A stretch of 64,000 nt of DNA, taken from assembly GCF_025913575.1 (NCBI RefSeq), contig NZ_CP109785.1, forward strand, positions 3,100,001 through 3,164,000. The letters are read 5' to 3'. Origin of the DNA: Halocatena marina. GTDB lineage: Archaea; Halobacteriota; Halobacteria; Halobacteriales; Haloarculaceae. The translations under genes were made by a program, and so were the position numbers. Of this stretch, positions 16,436-25,535 are shown piece by piece; position 1 is the stretch's first letter; each line of letters begins with the position of its first letter. A model generated the notes under the pieces. The model was not told where the DNA came from and ran no database searches. It saw nothing but the letters and a program-made list of their open reading frames with translations.

Positions 16436-18070
16436 TCAGCACATCAGTTCTGTGAATTTATTCGTTCCGTCGTCCGTCCCTGCGATGAGTAACCAATCAT
16501 CGGACCGAATTCGGAAGTCAGGACCGACGTCCGTGATGATATCACCATTCCGCTCTACGCCAACAACAGTACACCCAGTTCGTGTCCGGACCCGTGCACC
16601 ACCGACCGTCTGTCCACCCAAACGAGGGGCGGTCGTTCGAATCACCTGAACCTGTGTATCTGGGGATATGACCTCTTCGTCCTCTAAAATCGTCGACGCA
16701 AGCATTCGTCCGCTGACTGTTGCCAACGAGAGGACGTAGTCTGCACCTGCCCGGTACATCTTCGCCATCGTTTCTGCCACCTCTGCTCGCGCGATGATCT
16801 CGATATCTGGGTTCAGATCCCGAATGATGAGCGTTGCAAACTGTGCAGTTGTATCGTCGGGAAGTGCAAGAATGACTGTGTGGGCTTCTTTCACTCCAGC
16901 CTCGCGCAGTGTTTCGAGCTCGGTCGCATCACCGACAACGTCCACACCATCCTTTTCGATCCAATCGACGACGGTACTCGGTAGTCCTGCCTCAGAAAGA
17001 ATGTTAGAAACGTATGCTCCAACCTCACCGTATCCGACGATGATCGTCTCGCCTCGGTTGAACTCTCGCATATCCGACATCGTGAGTTGTTTGAGCTGCT
17101 CAAGTTGTGGTTCACGCCCAGCAGTTAGGAGTATCGTTCCCCCGTCCAAAACAGAATCGGGCGACGGCGGGCTTTCGAATTCACCGTGGAACCACGCACC
17201 AATCACGTTTGCACCGGATCGTTCTCGAATACCGCTTTCTGCAAGCGTCCGGCCGACGAGATCGCTCCCTCGGTGAATCGGCAACTCGGCAATTTCGAAG
17301 TCCTCACCGATTTCGATCGCATCGCCGAGATCAGTCGTCACGGCTGTCGTTACTTTCGTTGCCAAGCTTTCGCCCAAAAGTTGGCGTGGTGAGAGAACGA
17401 CATCCGCTCCGGCAAGACGGTGGTATATCGATCGATCGGGTTCTTCGACGACACTGATGACTCGGACATCTTCGGCAACCTCCTTTGCCGTCAGAACGAT
17501 ACTAACATCCACCTCATCCGAAACATCTGCGACAACCGCCTGTGCATCGGACATGCGAGCGTTTTCGAACCCGGTCACGGATTCTGGATCCTGATGGATA
17601 ACGCTGTATCCTGCTTCGTAGAGGTCTGATGCCCGATCACGGTCTGGTTCGACGATCACGTACTCAACGCCCCACGAGTTGAGTTCCGCGATCAACGTCT
17701 CACCTCGCGGCGTGTAGCTGCAGATGATAACGTGATCAGAGAGTTCTTCTTCGAGTGCCGTCGGAACGGTTATCGATAACACCTCCTCGAAGAGCGGGAT
17801 TACAAACACCGGAAGGGCGACGAGGAGAAGCCCGACACCAGTAAGATCCATGAGGATGACGAAGATGTTCATTTCGGGGCTGAGCCAGGGTGCATCGGAG
17901 CCGAATCCTGTCATCGTAAACGTCTCGATGACGACCTGCAACGAGCGGATGAACGTCTTCGGCTTGTCCTCGTACATCCGCATCCCGTAGTAGTAAGCAC
18001 CGGTATAGCCGAAAATAATGATTATGAGAGAGAAGAAGTAGTACATCGCTCTGCGTCGCCATTTGCCCAT
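16436..18070 (-). CDS. Potassium channel with two TrkA-N/TrkA-C (RCK) units
   Basis: A 544-residue protein starting at MGKWRRRAMYYFF (18070); the open frame runs 32 codons further upstream without homology. Two N-terminal helices flank a pore loop ETFTMTGFGSDAPW, in which TGFG stands in the position of the potassium-selectivity TVGYG. Two RCK units follow: TrkA-N1 (HVIICSYTPRGETLIAELNS), TrkA-C1, TrkA-N2 (ETIIVGYGEVGAYVSNILSE) and TrkA-C2. It is a membrane cation channel gated through cytosolic nucleotide/ligand-binding domains. The first Rossmann loop (CSYTPRG) departs from GxGxxG, so NAD binding may be confined to the second unit. It is divergent from the aldo/keto reductase. Confidence 0.88.
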   Translation of the reverse strand: MGKWRRRAMYYFFSLIIIIFGYTGAYYYGMRMYEDKPKTFIRSLQVVIETFTMTGFGSDAPWLSPEMNIFVILMDLTGVGLLLVALPVFVIPLFEEVLSITVPTALEEELSDHVIICSYTPRGETLIAELNSWGVEYVIVEPDRDRASDLYEAGYSVIHQDPESVTGFENARMSDAQAVVADVSDEVDVSIVLTAKEVAEDVRVISVVEEPDRSIYHRLAGADVVLSPRQLLGESLATKVTTAVTTDLGDAIEIGEDFEIAELPIHRGSDLVGRTLAESGIRERSGANVIGAWFHGEFESPPSPDSVLDGGTILLTAGREPQLEQLKQLTMSDMREFNRGETIIVGYGEVGAYVSNILSEAGLPSTVVDWIEKDGVDVVGDATELETLREAGVKEAHTVILALPDDTTAQFATLIIRDLNPDIEIIARAEVAETMAKMYRAGADYVLSLATVSGRMLASTILEDEEVISPDTQVQVIRTTAPRLGGQTVGGARVRTRTGCTVVGVERNGDIITDVGPDFRIRSDDWLLIAGTDDGTNKFTELMC

Positions 18071-18281
18071 GTGCCCTCTTTCCGATGGCTTCAGAAAACG
18101 GTTCGGGCACGGATCGTCTAACACGCCAATGTTTCGAGGGTTCAACAGTGCAATGTTCCAACACACTGTCTCCGATCGTGTCGTCTTATCGCGCTGTTCT
18201 CCGATCGTCAGTCAGTCAACGCACACAGATACAGATTTGGAGCGAATGGTAGCTTCGGCTAGTAGGTGTCCATTTGGATTA

Positions 18282-18295
18282 AGTCGGTACCGACT
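18282..18295. promoter_or_regulatory. Perfect 14-bp palindrome before the aldo/keto reductase
   Basis: AGTCGGTACCGACT is fully self-complementary and ends 12 bases before the ATG at 18308, in the divergent region shared with the potassium channel gene. Its place next to the expected transcription start suggests a repressor operator. Confidence 0.55.
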
Positions 18296-18307
18296 CATAC
18301 AGCGAAT

Positions 18308-19291
18308 ATGGAAACGGTTTCACTCGGTCAGACGGGGACAGCCGTGAGTGCCGTCTCGCTTGGTACGTGGCGCTTCGGACACGAAACTGACGCGGGGACG
18401 TTCGAAATCGACCGTGAAAGTGCTCACGCACTGCTCGATGCGTACGCGGATCACGGTGGCAATTTCATCGACACCGCCGATATGTACGGCAAGGGAAAGA
18501 GTGAACGATGGATCGGCGAGTGGCTCTCAGAGCGCGACCGTGAGGAGTTCGTCATCGCCTCGAAGGTGTACTGGTCGACACGCGAGGACGATCCGAATGG
18601 GCACGGACTCGGTCGGAAGCATCTCCGCCGGCAGATCGATCGAATCCTCGATCGGCTCGGCACGGACTACCTCGATCTCCTCTATACACACCGGTTCGAC
18701 GATCGAACGCCTCCCGAGGAGTTCATGCACACACTCAACGGATTCGTTCGTGACGGATCTGTAAACTACCTCGGCACGTCTACCTTTGAGCCTCGAGCGT
18801 GGGAAGTCGTGCGAGCGAACGAATTCGCCGATAAGCACAACTACGAGCCGTTCACAGTTGCACAGCCTCGCTACAACCTCATCGACCGTGAGATCGAGGC
18901 TGAGTACCTCGCTATGTGCGAAAGCTACGACATCGGGTGTTGTCCGTGGAGTCCGCTGGCCGGTGGATTTCTCACGGGAAAATACCGGCACGAAGAACGT
19001 ATTCCGGACGGAACGCGCGGTTCGGAGTCGGATCAGTTCACCGACCGCTACCTCACTCCTGAAAACTACGATACGCTACGCGTGGTCCGTGAGATCGCAG
19101 ACGAAATCGATGCGACACCGGCGCAGGTGTCGCTTGCGTGGCTGATCGCTCATCCACAAGTGACTGCACCAATCGTCGGTGCACGAACGACAGAGCAACT
19201 CGCCGAAAACATCTCGGCTGTAGATATTTCACTCACTCAGAGCCAGTTCGACCGGCTCTCCGAAGCAAAAGCGACGCCGTCACTAGTGTGA
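18308..19291 (+). CDS. Aldo/keto reductase
   Basis: A 327-residue TIM-barrel oxidoreductase starting METVSLGQTGTAVSAVSLG; an upstream GTG in frame gives only non-homologous residues. The catalytic tetrad is complete: Asp and Tyr in FIDTADMYGKGKSERWIG, Lys in VIASKVYW, and His in LLYTHRFD. NADPH-binding elements near the C-terminus include APIVGARTTEQLAEN. It resembles the YajO/YghZ-type potassium-channel-beta-like branch, and interestingly its divergent neighbour is a potassium channel. The substrate is unknown. A perfect palindrome just upstream may be its operator. Confidence 0.9.
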   Translation: METVSLGQTGTAVSAVSLGTWRFGHETDAGTFEIDRESAHALLDAYADHGGNFIDTADMYGKGKSERWIGEWLSERDREEFVIASKVYWSTREDDPNGHGLGRKHLRRQIDRILDRLGTDYLDLLYTHRFDDRTPPEEFMHTLNGFVRDGSVNYLGTSTFEPRAWEVVRANEFADKHNYEPFTVAQPRYNLIDREIEAEYLAMCESYDIGCCPWSPLAGGFLTGKYRHEERIPDGTRGSESDQFTDRYLTPENYDTLRVVREIADEIDATPAQVSLAWLIAHPQVTAPIVGARTTEQLAENISAVDISLTQSQFDRLSEAKATPSLV

Positions 19292-19303
19292 CCGAGGAAA
19301 CAC

Positions 19304-20431
19304 TCAGCCGATATCCATCCCTTCTCTGATTTCGAACGTCTCGTCGCCATCGAAGCGCTTCGGGTCGAACGCCTCGATACCGTCGCCGTCCACGATCTGC
19401 TCTGCAATCATTTCACCTAACGCGGGCGCGCGCATGAAACCATGCCCCTGCCAGCCGGCGGCGACAAACACGTTCGGTGCAATTTCTCCGAGGAGTGGGT
19501 CACCGTCGGGCGTTGCGGTGCAGAGACCGGCCCACGCTCGATCACGAGCGAACGTCCTTCCAACTGCTGTCTCCAGATGCGTTTCGATTGCTTCGAGAAA
19601 CCATTCGTCGGCCTCACGTTTCCAGCCGTCGGGGTCACGCTCGATCGGTTCGGTCCCGTCTCCGACGAGCAGTCCATCACCGTGCGGTCGGAGATAATAG
19701 CCACCAGTAGCATCGAACAGCATTGGCACGTCGATAGCTATCGGCTCGGTTGTGAGCGCCTGAACGCGGTACGGTTTGAGCGGAATCGGGATGTCAGCGG
19801 CTGCGAGTACGTGTTTGGTGTGCGCGCCGGTAGCGACGAGGACAGCGTCGAACGATTCGTGTCCATCCGGAGTCTCGATTTCCGTGTTTGCGTTCGAGGT
19901 CGTTTCTGATTGTGCCCGAAGCGTCGCCGGTGTGTTGGTCAGGATCGTTGCTCCCGTCTCGACTGCGTGGTCGGCGACCGCACGGACGTAGCTCGCAGGG
20001 TCCGTGTGTCCCGCGTTTCTGGCAATCGCAGCAACGGCTACGCTGTCGACGTTGAGGGCCGGATACCGTTCTGCGAGTGTCTCACTGTCGATGAGAGAGA
20101 CGTCCCGGCCATTGGCCCGCATCCGGGGGACCTGTTCGCGGATGGCGGCCGCTCGTTTTTCATCATTCTCACGCGCGAGCCAAACGTAGGGGCATAGAGT
20201 AAAATCGAACCCATTCATCCCAGAGAATTCCTGAAACCGGGCCAGCGCTCGATCCCCGATTCGAGCATCGATACGTCCTGCATACGCATCGTAACAGACG
20301 CCTGCCGCGCGTCCGCTACTTCCGCTCTCGATCGTCCCCTGTTCGTAGACGGTAACGTCAACATCCTGTGAAGCGAGTTCGAGCGCAGCAGTGACACCAA
20401 CTGCACCCGCACCGAGAACAGCGACCCTCAT
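19304..20431 (-). CDS. FAD-dependent oxidoreductase (D-amino acid oxidase / glycine oxidase family)
   Basis: A 375-residue DAO-fold flavoprotein. The start at 20431 gives MRVAVLGAGAVGVTAALELA, the dinucleotide-binding GxGxxG motif directly at the N-terminus; the frame upstream is non-homologous. Further landmarks are SGSSGRAAGVCYD, a central FDAVLVATGAHT, and the C-terminal FVAAGWQGHGFMRAPALGEM, typical of glycine, sarcosine and D-amino acid oxidases. It probably oxidises an amine to an imine with FAD. The cofactor link and substrate cannot be told. It converges on the aldo/keto reductase with 12 bases between the stops. Confidence 0.85.
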   Translation of the reverse strand: MRVAVLGAGAVGVTAALELASQDVDVTVYEQGTIESGSSGRAAGVCYDAYAGRIDARIGDRALARFQEFSGMNGFDFTLCPYVWLARENDEKRAAAIREQVPRMRANGRDVSLIDSETLAERYPALNVDSVAVAAIARNAGHTDPASYVRAVADHAVETGATILTNTPATLRAQSETTSNANTEIETPDGHESFDAVLVATGAHTKHVLAAADIPIPLKPYRVQALTTEPIAIDVPMLFDATGGYYLRPHGDGLLVGDGTEPIERDPDGWKREADEWFLEAIETHLETAVGRTFARDRAWAGLCTATPDGDPLLGEIAPNVFVAAGWQGHGFMRAPALGEMIAEQIVDGDGIEAFDPKRFDGDETFEIREGMDIG

Positions 20432-20719
20432 CGACACGGCAGACACCCCATCGGAACACCGAAGCGACACCGAACATACGAGTCATCATCCGTCCGAAAA
20501 ATCCCCGATGGAGAGCAGCCATCGCTCCCCCGATCGCCCGTTGCATGCGTCATAGCACCGTTTCAGCACGACCACACTTAGAGATTCGTTGCGCGATGCG
20601 AACGACTCGACAGCCAACAGCAGCGTAGCAGTGCAATCGGCGGTAGAACGAGTGGTGATACAAAGACGATCGAAGCTCAACCGTCACGCTAACGAGGACT
20701 CCCCTCTAATGGTTTGACA

Positions 20720-21574
20720 ATGAGTGATGGCTCCGACGAACAGGAAAGCGGAGAGCCTTCCGATTCGGGGGCTGAAACAGGGACTCCCGACACGAAAGAG
20801 GTAGAGGAGCCTTCTGTGGAAACGCTACGGGAACAGGTGGAAGAGAAGTACGACTTCGATAATTTCGGGCCGGATGACATGGCCCGTATGACGCCGGAAG
20901 AGTGGGATGCGGCGTTCGATATCGAGACGTGGATCACGGGGACCGAGCTGCTCGACCGGGTCGAGGCAGACGTGAAACAGCGCGTCGCCGACCGCGAGGT
21001 GTTCGCCCGTCTCGAACGGCTTTCGAATCCCGAACGGCTCATCGCGTACTCCGATGAAGGCTACGCCGTCGTCTACAAAGATGGAAGCGTCGCGGGCGAG
21101 GGAACCGTGCTCCGGGACGTCAAACCGTCTGTTGCCCTGTGCTCGATGGACGAGTACGATCCGCCAGAGATGCCAGAAGGCACTGTCCTTCCTAGACCGT
21201 CCGAGGTCCCAGAGGGAACTGGGACGCTCGGTCACCGAGTGATCCAGGTCGTTGGTGCAGTGCTGGTGTTGATGGGACTGTTCCTGCTAATTGGCGGTAT
21301 GGTCGGCCTAACCGGAGAGGCCGGAGTTGTCGGCATCTTCACTGGCTTCATCTTCATCGGAATCGGGATCGTTCTTTTCGTTCTGGTTGCGAATGCCCGT
21401 CTCTCAGACCGGTTCCGATCGGAGGAGTACCGCGACCGACTGCGTGCCGTTGGTCTTTCCGATGCAGATTCGGACACAGGTTCGAACGCGGACGAACGGC
21501 CGGCAATCCTTGAGGATCTCGACGATTTCACGAAACGCGATGACGTAGACGATTCAAACGATACGCCATCATAA
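20720..21574 (+). CDS. bc-complex locus membrane protein (DUF7319-like)
   Basis: A 284-residue protein with an acidic N-terminal tail, a soluble domain (~40-165, DFDNFGPDDMARMTPEEWDA) and two C-terminal helices (VVGAVLVLMGLFLLIGG and GIFTGFIFIGIGIVLFVLV), then an acidic tail. ATG 20720 is chosen; the frame can begin two codons earlier at TTG. This gene regularly heads the haloarchaeal cytochrome bc locus, and here it is 68 bp upstream of halocyanin. No cofactor motif is visible, so an assembly or accessory role is only inferred from context. Confidence 0.75.
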   Translation: MSDGSDEQESGEPSDSGAETGTPDTKEVEEPSVETLREQVEEKYDFDNFGPDDMARMTPEEWDAAFDIETWITGTELLDRVEADVKQRVADREVFARLERLSNPERLIAYSDEGYAVVYKDGSVAGEGTVLRDVKPSVALCSMDEYDPPEMPEGTVLPRPSEVPEGTGTLGHRVIQVVGAVLVLMGLFLLIGGMVGLTGEAGVVGIFTGFIFIGIGIVLFVLVANARLSDRFRSEEYRDRLRAVGLSDADSDTGSNADERPAILEDLDDFTKRDDVDDSNDTPS

Positions 21575-21642
21575 GGGCTGTAGCGGCGCTGTCGGCGGCT
21601 TCGGTGGGTTTATACGAACTCGGTTCTGAAATCAGCTTGTGC

Positions 21643-22263
21643 ATGAACAGACGGGAATTTCTCCGCACTGCTGGCGGCGCAGCGGGGGCCGTAACCACTA
21701 CATCTGCGGTTTCTGGAGCCGCCGCCGCGCAAGAAGGGGGTGGTGGCTCTGGTCCGATCGATTACGGCGGCTACTTGGACGACGCCGGCGGGTGGAGCGA
21801 GGGCAGCACGGCCGACATGACTGGCAACAATCAGGTGACGATCAAAGTCGGGCCGGGTGGAGAGAACGTCTACGATCCGGTTGCGGTGCACGTTGATCCC
21901 GGGACGAAGATCATCTGGCAGTGGGAGGGCCCAGGCCACAACGTTCAGGCCGAAGACGGCCAGTTCGAAAGCGAGATCAAAGGCTCGGGCACCTTCGAGT
22001 ACACCGCCGAAGAAGAAGGTGTCATCCCGTACTTCTGCCAACCACACAAGAGCGTTGGCATGAAGGGCGCGATCGCGGTCGGAAATGTCCCGCGTAAATC
22101 ACCAGCTGCAGCAGCAGAACTCAAACCAGAAGAGATGGGGGTTCCGATTCAGCCCCACTACGTTGGAATCGGAGCGGTGCTGATGATGATGTCATCGCTC
22201 GTCTTCACGTTCTACCTGCTCAAATACGGTGAAAGCGCTCATACGAAAGGAGGGAACAACTAA
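21643..22263 (+). CDS. Halocyanin (blue copper electron carrier) of the bc locus
   Basis: A 206-residue protein. The start at 21643 gives a Tat signal MNRREFLRTAGGAAG with cleavage near AAAAQEGGG. The cupredoxin domain (~38-150) has a full type-1 copper set: H99 (GPGHNV), C132 and H135 (YFCQPHKS) and M140. A C-terminal helix (~175-195, VGIGAVLMMMSSLVFTFYLL) anchors it to the outer membrane face. It would accept electrons from the bc complex and pass them to a terminal oxidase. The stop overlaps the next start by one base. About 330 bp of its copper domain are nearly identical to the inverted paralogue at 42362-43114. Confidence 0.93.
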   Translation: MNRREFLRTAGGAAGAVTTTSAVSGAAAAQEGGGGSGPIDYGGYLDDAGGWSEGSTADMTGNNQVTIKVGPGGENVYDPVAVHVDPGTKIIWQWEGPGHNVQAEDGQFESEIKGSGTFEYTAEEEGVIPYFCQPHKSVGMKGAIAVGNVPRKSPAAAAELKPEEMGVPIQPHYVGIGAVLMMMSSLVFTFYLLKYGESAHTKGGNN

Positions 22264-22649
22264 TGCCATCCGGTGACAACAGCTACGGATCGATTCATCG
22301 CTACGAACCGGCGCGAGAGAGCACAGCAGCCGCGATTGCGATCGTTCTCCTCACAATCATCGAAGTCGTATTCGTGGGTATGTTCACCTACGGACTGTCG
22401 ACCGGATGGGGGAGAGATCCGTTCGGAAATATGTTCCTCGGAGGGATTCTCACAGTGATCTTCATCGATCTCTCGTTTATTCTCTTACTCTACCGAAAAG
22501 AATTCCTCCCCGACGTGATGGTCGTGAAAAAGCGTCGGCGGAAATGGGAGGACCTCTACGTTGAAGAAGAAGACGCTGATGGACAGTCCCCAGATGTCGA
22601 CATCTGGGAGGGTGTGAAACACGCGATTTATCCGTACTATAAACGATAA
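22263..22649 (+). CDS. bc-complex accessory membrane protein (DUF7318-like)
   Basis: A 128-residue protein with two helices (AAAIAIVLLTIIEVVFVGMF and NMFLGGILTVIFIDLSFILL) and a charged cytosolic tail containing VVKKRRRKWEDLYVEEED. It begins on the last base of the halocyanin stop and ends 3 bases before the Rieske gene, so it is inside the operon. This protein family is consistently found at this position in haloarchaea. It is probably a small structural subunit of the complex; no redox motif is present. Confidence 0.78.
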   Translation: MPSGDNSYGSIHRYEPARESTAAAIAIVLLTIIEVVFVGMFTYGLSTGWGRDPFGNMFLGGILTVIFIDLSFILLLYRKEFLPDVMVVKKRRRKWEDLYVEEEDADGQSPDVDIWEGVKHAIYPYYKR

Positions 22650-22652
22650 TTC

Positions 22653-23525
22653 ATGGCAGATAGCGACAAATATCCAATCGAGTCAGGGAGACGGCGCTTT
22701 GTTAAGGGCGTCGTTGGTGCGGCATCGCTCGCAACGGTCGGGACAGCAACCGGAGTCGGACTGACGTCGGTTACCTCTTCAGCGGGAGAGGGTGGTGGTG
22801 TCACGAGATACAAGGCACTCGAGAATATTGCAGGTCCCGCTCCTCGTGGAATGCCACAGATTCCAATCGAGATCGACGGCAGCGGCACTATCAAAGGTAT
22901 CTGGCCCGAGCCGAAAGAAGTCCAACGAGGATCCCAGACAATCACCGTGGCCGAAACCGATATCGGCGGTGTAACGTACTCGACTGAATGGTTCCAGTAC
23001 TGTGGCGTCCAGACCTACGCAGGGATCGCACCGGACGCTGATCAGGAAAATTCCTTCCTCTCCGGATCGAACACGCCGTACAGCTGGCAGCAAGAGCAAC
23101 TCTCATCCGGTGATCCGCTGAAAGTCGAGCACTTTCAGGACTACAAAGAGTGGGGCAACGACATCGGCAAAAGTGGTCTCGGCAAGCCCGCGATGGGAAC
23201 GTGGCGTTCGAAGGACACGAAAAGCACAATCCCCATTCAGGTCATCCGGAGTACGAAAGTCGAGGAGATGGCCAAGAACGACCCGTGGTTGAAAGCAAGC
23301 ACCGCCCAGGGCTTTATTGCGTGGTTGGATAAGTGTACACACTTCTGCTGTGTCCCGGCATACAAAGCGTTCCCAGGCAGTGCGAAATTCAACGCGGAGG
23401 ACAAAATCTACTGTCAGTGTCACCAGTCGGTGTACGACCCGTATCAAATCGTGGACACAACGTTTGTGTCGCTTCCGCGTCCATCGGGTGACAGTGGCAG
23501 TGAGAGTGGCAGCGAATCAGAGTGA
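22653..23525 (+). CDS. Rieske iron-sulfur subunit of the cytochrome bc complex
   Basis: A 290-residue protein with a Tat-type N-terminus (SGRRRFVKGVVGAASLATVG) that likely stays as a membrane anchor. The two cluster-binding boxes are intact: CTHFCC (Cys-Thr-His...Cys, with Cys in place of the common Gly) and CQCHQS, giving two Cys and two His ligands for the [2Fe-2S] centre. A long inserted domain precedes the cluster fold, as usual in haloarchaeal Rieske subunits. The tail is a Ser/Gly/Glu repeat (GDSGSESGSESE). It receives electrons from quinol and delivers them to cytochrome or halocyanin. Confidence 0.95.
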   Translation: MADSDKYPIESGRRRFVKGVVGAASLATVGTATGVGLTSVTSSAGEGGGVTRYKALENIAGPAPRGMPQIPIEIDGSGTIKGIWPEPKEVQRGSQTITVAETDIGGVTYSTEWFQYCGVQTYAGIAPDADQENSFLSGSNTPYSWQQEQLSSGDPLKVEHFQDYKEWGNDIGKSGLGKPAMGTWRSKDTKSTIPIQVIRSTKVEEMAKNDPWLKASTAQGFIAWLDKCTHFCCVPAYKAFPGSAKFNAEDKIYCQCHQSVYDPYQIVDTTFVSLPRPSGDSGSESGSESE

Positions 23526-23534
23526 ACGGACACC

Positions 23535-24338
23535 ATGAGCTTAAAACCAAAAGACGAACACGATCATATGGCTTGGGTGGAGAGCAAGGATCTCTCTCCA
23601 GTTGAGCGGGGGTATCTCACCACGCTCATCTGGCTCGACAAGCGCTTTCGCGTTGTCGATTACCTTGAGATCTTAGAGAATCTCTACTACAAGGTCAACC
23701 TGCAGATGCCGAAAAGCCACACGGAGCAGTACAATCTTGATAACAAGTTCTGGTACTGGTATCCGTTGTATTCGCTTGGGTTTTTCTCGCTCCTCGCGTA
23801 CATCGTTGCCTCCGTCAGCGGCGGACTCCTCGGGTTCTACTACACGCCCGGAGCAGTCGGTGCAACCGGTGATCCATCGATGGCCTACGAGCAGATCGAG
23901 TTCATCATGACCCAGTTGAACTTCGGGTATATGCTCAGGAGTATTCACCGGTGGTCTGCGCAGGTGATGACCGCAGCGGTCTTCCTGCACATGCTTCGGG
24001 TGTACTTCACAGGCGCGTACAAGGAACCTCGTGAAGTGAACTGGCTCATCGGAATCGTGCTCATCTCACTGACGATGGTCTTTGGATACTCGGGCTATCT
24101 CTTGACGTGGGATCAGCTGGCGTTCTGGGCGAGCCAGATCGGTGTCGAAATGGCGCTCTCGATCCCACTCATCGGGGAGTGGATCGCACAGCTCATCTTC
24201 GGCGGCTTCACACCGAACCCAGCGACACTCCAACGGATGTACATCTTACACGTGTTCTTCCTGCCGTTCATCGTGACGGCACTCATTGCGATCCACATCG
24301 GCATCGTCTGGATGCAGGGGATCGCAGAACCACACTGA
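23535..24338 (+). CDS. petB: Cytochrome b6-like subunit (N-terminal half of cytochrome b)
   Basis: A 267-residue, four-helix haem protein. The haem ligands are two pairs: HRWSAQVMTAAVFLH in helix B (13 residues between) and HVFFLPFIVTALIAIH in helix D (14 residues between). The 14-residue spacing in helix D is typical of b6 rather than mitochondrial-type cytochrome b. It starts 9 bases after the Rieske stop. The N-terminal ~75 residues are a soluble extension (WVESKDLSPVERGYLTTLIW) typical of haloarchaea. It carries quinol oxidation and the two b haems. Confidence 0.95.
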   Translation: MSLKPKDEHDHMAWVESKDLSPVERGYLTTLIWLDKRFRVVDYLEILENLYYKVNLQMPKSHTEQYNLDNKFWYWYPLYSLGFFSLLAYIVASVSGGLLGFYYTPGAVGATGDPSMAYEQIEFIMTQLNFGYMLRSIHRWSAQVMTAAVFLHMLRVYFTGAYKEPREVNWLIGIVLISLTMVFGYSGYLLTWDQLAFWASQIGVEMALSIPLIGEWIAQLIFGGFTPNPATLQRMYILHVFFLPFIVTALIAIHIGIVWMQGIAEPH

Positions 24339-24697
24339 TCGACGACTCACTTCTGTTCTCGTCGGTTGTGGAGCCAGCAGGTGTCTTTCCTCGAATAGCG
24401 AATAGCGAATACCGTATTTTCAAATGTTAGGATGGTTCACAGTGTCGTAAATCGACGAGGCGAAGTCACGAACTCGGTTACTGCCTGAACGATTTCTGGG
24501 TGGAGGAGATATCCAGCCGTTATATGATATCCAATTGACTACGGATCGGGATTATCTCGTTCACAAGTAGTTGTGGGCTCTGGAGAGACTGTCCTAGCTC
24601 TGATTCGACGACACTCAGAGTGTCGGTGTCAGACAGGCCAACAGGTGGAGTAACAAAACGTTGAAGGTAGCGCGAAGCCAATTTGCGGTAACGAATA
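24339..24697. other. Gap between the two cytochrome b genes
   Basis: 359 bp without a gene. It contains a short triplication of GAATAGC/GAATACC (about 24395-24415). No terminator hairpin with a T-run is evident. The gap splits what is usually a tight gene pair, so the second half may have its own promoter. Confidence 0.5.
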
Positions 24698-25465
24698 ATG
24701 ACCGAGAGCGACACAGGCGACGAGGTTCGGACAGACGGGACCGGCATCGTCGCCCCGGACGACGAAACGCCGACGTGGAGCGAGCGAAAAGCTCGCGCGG
24801 AGGGGTTGTCCCGGCTGACCTACGAGTATTTCGAACGCGCTCGTCGAGAAGACCAGGATTTGCGGACGGACTCGAGTTACATCGAGCGCGACGTGCTCGG
24901 ATTTCCGTCGTGGCCGCACGAGACGATCCGAAATATCGCGATTTCGGTGTTTTTCATCGGGATGATCATCTTTCTTTCAGCGACGATGCCACCACACATC
25001 GATGCCCCTGCGGACTCATCTACCACGCCAGAAGTCATCCTGCCAGACTGGTATCTGTACTGGTCGTTCGGCCTGCTCAAGCTCGGCCCGCTCAATCCTG
25101 AGCTTGCATTGTTAGGTGGGAAGAAGCTGATGGCAGATCGGACGTACGGGGTGCTTGCAAATCTCGTCGTCGTCGGTGCCATCGCTATTGTGCCATTCCT
25201 GAACAAAGGCTCTGCGCGGCGTCCAGTCGAACAGCCGTTCTGGGCCTCCATTGGTGTGGGTGGGACCGTCTTTGCGATCACGATCGCTGCGCTTTCGGTC
25301 AAGAATCTGTTCCCAGAGGCGATCGACCCACACCTGATCTTCGATCTGACGTTCCTGCTCCCGTTCGTCGTCGGATGTCTGAGCTACGCGGTGCTCAAAA
25401 CGATGCGTGAGGGATACATGTTCGAACTGAACCGTCGGTACTACCGGCTTCGCCCACCGCGATAG
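24698..25465 (+). CDS. petD: Cytochrome b subunit IV-like protein (C-terminal half)
   Basis: A 255-residue membrane protein. After a soluble N-terminus (~75 residues, WSERKARAEGLSRLTYEYFE) come helices around NIAISVFFIGMIIFLSATM, WYLYWSFGLLKLG, TYGVLANLVVVGAIAIVPFL and two more. LPDWYLYWSFGLLK carries the P[DE]WY motif of the quinol-oxidising site conserved in subunit IV/cytochrome b. It pairs with the b6-like protein to form the quinol-binding pocket. It is separated from petB by 359 bp but followed closely by two small membrane proteins of the locus. Confidence 0.92.
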   Translation: MTESDTGDEVRTDGTGIVAPDDETPTWSERKARAEGLSRLTYEYFERARREDQDLRTDSSYIERDVLGFPSWPHETIRNIAISVFFIGMIIFLSATMPPHIDAPADSSTTPEVILPDWYLYWSFGLLKLGPLNPELALLGGKKLMADRTYGVLANLVVVGAIAIVPFLNKGSARRPVEQPFWASIGVGGTVFAITIAALSVKNLFPEAIDPHLIFDLTFLLPFVVGCLSYAVLKTMREGYMFELNRRYYRLRPPR

Positions 25466-25535
25466 CCTCGGTTGCAAACTCAGGCGAAGCGGCAAACAAA
25501 ACAAGCTCAAGTATCTCTGTCTCCTCTGTTTTTGC

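Noticed and set aside
21643..22263. Halocyanin as horizontally acquired because its copper domain is nearly repeated elsewhere
   Set aside because: Codon use and operon position are like its neighbours; the duplicate at 42 kb is better explained by internal duplication or conversion.
22653..23525. Rieske subunit as degenerate because the first box reads CTHFCC instead of CTHLGC
   Set aside because: All four ligands (two Cys, two His) are in place; only a non-ligand Gly is replaced.
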